Notes under the pieces: model-generated | What the model was told of the DNA's origin: nothing | Seen by the model: the letters and a program-made list of their open reading frames with translations, nothing else | The model's database searches: none | Translations under genes and position numbers: made by a program | Source: an uncultured Chloroflexota bacterium | GTDB lineage: Bacteria > Chloroflexota > Dehalococcoidia > SM23-28-2 > RBG-16-64-32 | Assembly: GCA_913056415.1 (NCBI GenBank) | Contig: CAJXNA010000093.1 | Span: 1 to 7,627 of the forward strand | Length of the DNA stretch: 7,627 bases | Direction: 5' to 3' | Part shown: piece by piece, positions 5,982 through 7,627 of the stretch | How positions within the stretch are numbered: the stretch's first letter is position 1 | Layout of the letters: every line of letters begins with the position of its first letter

Positions 5982-6416
5982 TCAGTCCTGACCTTCACTG
6001 ATCTGAGTCTGGAGCGTATCAACCTCTCCTTGATACTTGTCGAGTTGCACTGTAAGCACATCCCTAATGGAGATGATCCCGATCAGCCGTTTCTGGTCGA
6101 CGATGGGCAGGTGCCGAAAACGCCTGGTGATCATCGTTTGTAGGACCGCTCCTAGATCATCCTGAGGCGCAGCGACGATTAACTCCTTGGTCATCACGTC
6201 AGCCACAGTCCGGGCAAGGACCGCCTCACTGCGGGCCGCCTCGCGAATGATATCGCGCTCAGAGATGATTCCGACTGGCTGTCCGAGTTCGTCCACGACG
6301 ATGAGCGCGCCGATGTCGTGCTCCACCAGCAGGTCGACAGCATCTTTGAGCGATTGATCGGGACGAGCCGTAATCACCTTCAAACCCTTCATGGCTAGGA
6401 TTGATTCGATCTTCAT
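5982..6416 (-). CDS. Tandem CBS-domain regulatory protein
   Basis: A 144-residue protein made almost wholly of two CBS domains (a Bateman module), about 7-60 and 72-126. Each ends in the nucleotide-binding signature: GIISERD at 49-55 and GIISIRD at 113-119. Bateman modules sense adenine nucleotides (AMP, ATP, NAD(H) or S-adenosyl compounds) and dimerise, often controlling a partner enzyme or transporter. No effector domain is fused. The last 18 residues (LDKYQGEVDTLQTQISEG) look like a short amphipathic helix that may pair subunits. GGAGG 8 nt before ATG 6416 fixes the start. As the first gene of the minus-strand run leading to the reductases and desaturase, it might tune that module to cell energy or redox state. 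That link is inference from position only. Confidence 0.9.
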   Translation of the reverse strand: MKIESILAMKGLKVITARPDQSLKDAVDLLVEHDIGALIVVDELGQPVGIISERDIIREAARSEAVLARTVADVMTKELIVAAPQDDLGAVLQTMITRRFRHLPIVDQKRLIGIISIRDVLTVQLDKYQGEVDTLQTQISEGQD

Positions 6417-6534
6417 TTACACAACCTCCACAGGAACTCGTCAGGGCATCCGCTTCACCGCCGTTCAGCGATGCCGCGTGGCCAGTATCGGTCGCATGGG
6501 AGCCGGTTATGGTACGAGATCGCTCTCTCGCTGA

Positions 6535-6546
6535 GATGATATCATC
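6535..6546. promoter_or_regulatory. 12-bp perfect palindrome upstream of the CBS gene, possible operator
   Basis: GATGATATCATC reads the same on both strands and lies about 118 nt upstream of the CBS start, in the only gap (6417-6597) before the redox gene run. Its size and symmetry fit a dimeric regulator site. No clear -35/-10 pair was found beside it, and no regulator gene is in view, so the role is a guess. Confidence 0.25.
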
Positions 6547-6597
6547 CCTTACTGCGCCGTCCCGCCGAGGCCGTCCCGTGTCGCCAGCACCCAAGTC

Positions 6598-6735
6598 TTA
6601 CTTGGTAAGCAACTCCAGGCTGTGGCCGTTGGGGTCCTTGAAGTAGAAGCCGCGGCCTCCCCGGCGAAAGTTGATCTGCATGTTGTCCTGGGTGAAGGGT
6701 TCGCTGCCGTAGGCGATGCCCTCCGCCTTCACCCG
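6598..6735 (-). pseudogene. Truncated VOC (glyoxalase-like) gene, C-terminal third only
   Basis: The minus-strand frame encodes VKAEGIAYGSEPFTQDNMQI, continues NFRRGGRGFYFKDPNGHSLE and ends LLTK before TAA at 6600. This is the last part of a VOC-fold protein, with the typical G-F-Y-F-x-D-P-N-G-H-x-x-E-L ending and its C-terminal Glu metal ligand. The first two thirds (about 80-90 residues) are missing. Upstream, the same frame becomes Arg-rich nonsense that simply overlaps the SDR gene in another frame. The fragment starts about one codon after the SDR stop. It has no start codon or ribosome site of its own, so it is a deletion remnant rather than a gene. It belongs to a different VOC subgroup from the intact copy at 1140-1523. 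Confidence 0.75.
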
Positions 6736-6736
6736 C

Positions 6737-7555
6737 TCACCCCGTCGGCGGCGAGCTCCAAATCGCATCGTCCTTCCCAGCCTCCCACGTCTTCGCCTGG
6801 ATCCCTTTGATCCACTCCGCCGTCTCGTCCGGCACCACGTTCCGGAACTTCGACCCATCCTCCTCGGCAATCCGCACCAGTGCATCGATCATCGACTGCG
6901 GGTCGAGCTGACTCGCCAACCCCGTCGCCGCCGCCGCCAGCACCTCCGGCCGCGTCAGTGAATTCGCCATGTCGAACCACCGCATCATAGTCTCGGCGCC
7001 GCGATCGTTGAAACCCGTGCCGTACACACCCGGGTTCGCCGTGCACACCTCCACGCCCGTACCCGCCAGCTCCGCCTTCAACCCTTCTGCCAGCGCCTCC
7101 AGCGCGTGCTTCGTCGCGCAGTACACACTCGCGAACGGCACCGTGACCAACCCGCCCATCGACGTCACCATCACGATCTTCCCCGACCCGCGCTTCACCA
7201 TCTGCCGCGCGAACCCTTGCGTCAGCGCCAGCGTCCCGAACACATTCGTCTCGAAGTTTCGGCGCACGTTCTCCATCGGGATCTCCGCCACCGGCCCCGT
7301 CTGCATCACTCCCGCGTTGTTGATCAGCACGTCCACCTCGTTGGCGAACGCCGCTTGCCGGTCCCCCTCGTCTGTGATGTCCAGCACCTGGACCTTCAGC
7401 GCTACCCCAGCCTCATCCGCAGCCTTCATCAGCTCCGTCACTTGCGGCGCAATCTGCGCGCCCGCGATCACCGTGTGCCCGCGCCTCGCCAACTCCAGCG
7501 CCATCCCCCTCCCAAACCCCGTAGCCGCTCCCGTCACCAGAATCCGCTTTGCCAT
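6737..7555 (-). CDS. Short-chain dehydrogenase/reductase (classical SDR)
   Basis: A complete 272-residue classical SDR. TGAATGFG (8-15) is the TGxxxGxG cofactor turn, NNAG at 79-82 stabilises the sheet, and N104, S132, Y145 and K149 (in SVYCATK) form the catalytic tetrad; NPG at 174-176 follows as usual. Such enzymes interconvert alcohols and ketones with NAD(P)H in the cytosol; the substrate is not readable. The cofactor-specificity region (IAGAQIAP, 30-37) has no acidic residue after strand 2, which leans away from strict NAD use. GGGAGG 6 nt before ATG 7555 supports the start. Codons end heavily in G or C (GCG, GTG, CTG, GGG), more so than in the desaturase or FprA-like gene, which may point to separate origin. 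The stop codon touches the truncated VOC fragment, so the region just beyond the gene was rearranged. Confidence 0.92.
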   Translation of the reverse strand: MAKRILVTGAATGFGRGMALELARRGHTVIAGAQIAPQVTELMKAADEAGVALKVQVLDITDEGDRQAAFANEVDVLINNAGVMQTGPVAEIPMENVRRNFETNVFGTLALTQGFARQMVKRGSGKIVMVTSMGGLVTVPFASVYCATKHALEALAEGLKAELAGTGVEVCTANPGVYGTGFNDRGAETMMRWFDMANSLTRPEVLAAAATGLASQLDPQSMIDALVRIAEEDGSKFRNVVPDETAEWIKGIQAKTWEAGKDDAIWSSPPTG

Positions 7556-7627
7556 CTCTTGCCTCCCTATCGTTTTGCGTTCCCGCTCATTCTGAGCCTG
7601 CCTGCCGCCTGCCCGCCTCAGGAGGGG

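Noticed and set aside
7592..7621. CTGAG/CTCAG inverted repeat with GCCTGCC repeats upstream of the SDR
   Set aside because: The stem is only 5 bp with a 20-nt loop and no T-run; the repeated GCCTGCC looks like simple GC-rich sequence.
1..7627. CRISPR array, transposase or toxin-antitoxin pair
   Set aside because: No regularly spaced repeats, no DDE or integrase motifs and no paired small ORFs with recognisable motifs were seen on either strand.

Overview
This is a GC-rich bacterial window with seven supported protein-coding genes. Six are on the minus strand and one on the plus strand. Several broken gene pieces lie between them. No rRNA, CRISPR array, transposase or complete tRNA was found. 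Shine-Dalgarno sites (AGGAGGT, GGAGG, GGAGGT, GGGAGG) precede most starts, as expected for a bacterium. The phylum cannot be fixed from the window. An adrenodoxin-reductase-type ferredoxin reductase, a membrane acyl desaturase, VOC and SDR enzymes would fit a soil or water lineage such as Chloroflexota or Actinomycetota, but that is a guess.

Left part (1-1806): the window opens inside a minus-strand class I SAM-dependent methyltransferase. Upstream of it is a small gene graveyard. A fragment resembling the middle of a GNAT acetyltransferase is joined, in a different frame, to what looks like the first 17 codons of msrB. A plus-strand VOC (glyoxalase/dioxygenase-fold) gene follows, then a doubtful 36-codon ORF and a hairpin-rich gap.

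Central part (1807-6416), all minus strand: a CBS-domain-pair protein, an NADPH ferredoxin reductase of FprA/adrenodoxin reductase type, a second ferredoxin reductase of the BphA4/AIF type, and a three-His-box membrane fatty acid desaturase, in transcription order. Together they suggest an acyl-lipid desaturation module with its own electron supply from NAD(P)H. No ferredoxin or rubredoxin gene is present in the window. Between the second reductase and the desaturase lies a 45-nt sequence that looks like the 3' half of tRNA-Gly(CCC), from anticodon loop to CCA, without a matching 5' half. Such fragments are typical scars of site-specific integration.

Right part (6417-7627): a complete classical SDR oxidoreductase. 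Its stop codon directly abuts the 3' third of a second, truncated VOC gene, which marks another recombination joint. Taken together, the window reads as a mosaic: an intact lipid/redox cluster flanked by remnants and rearrangement scars.
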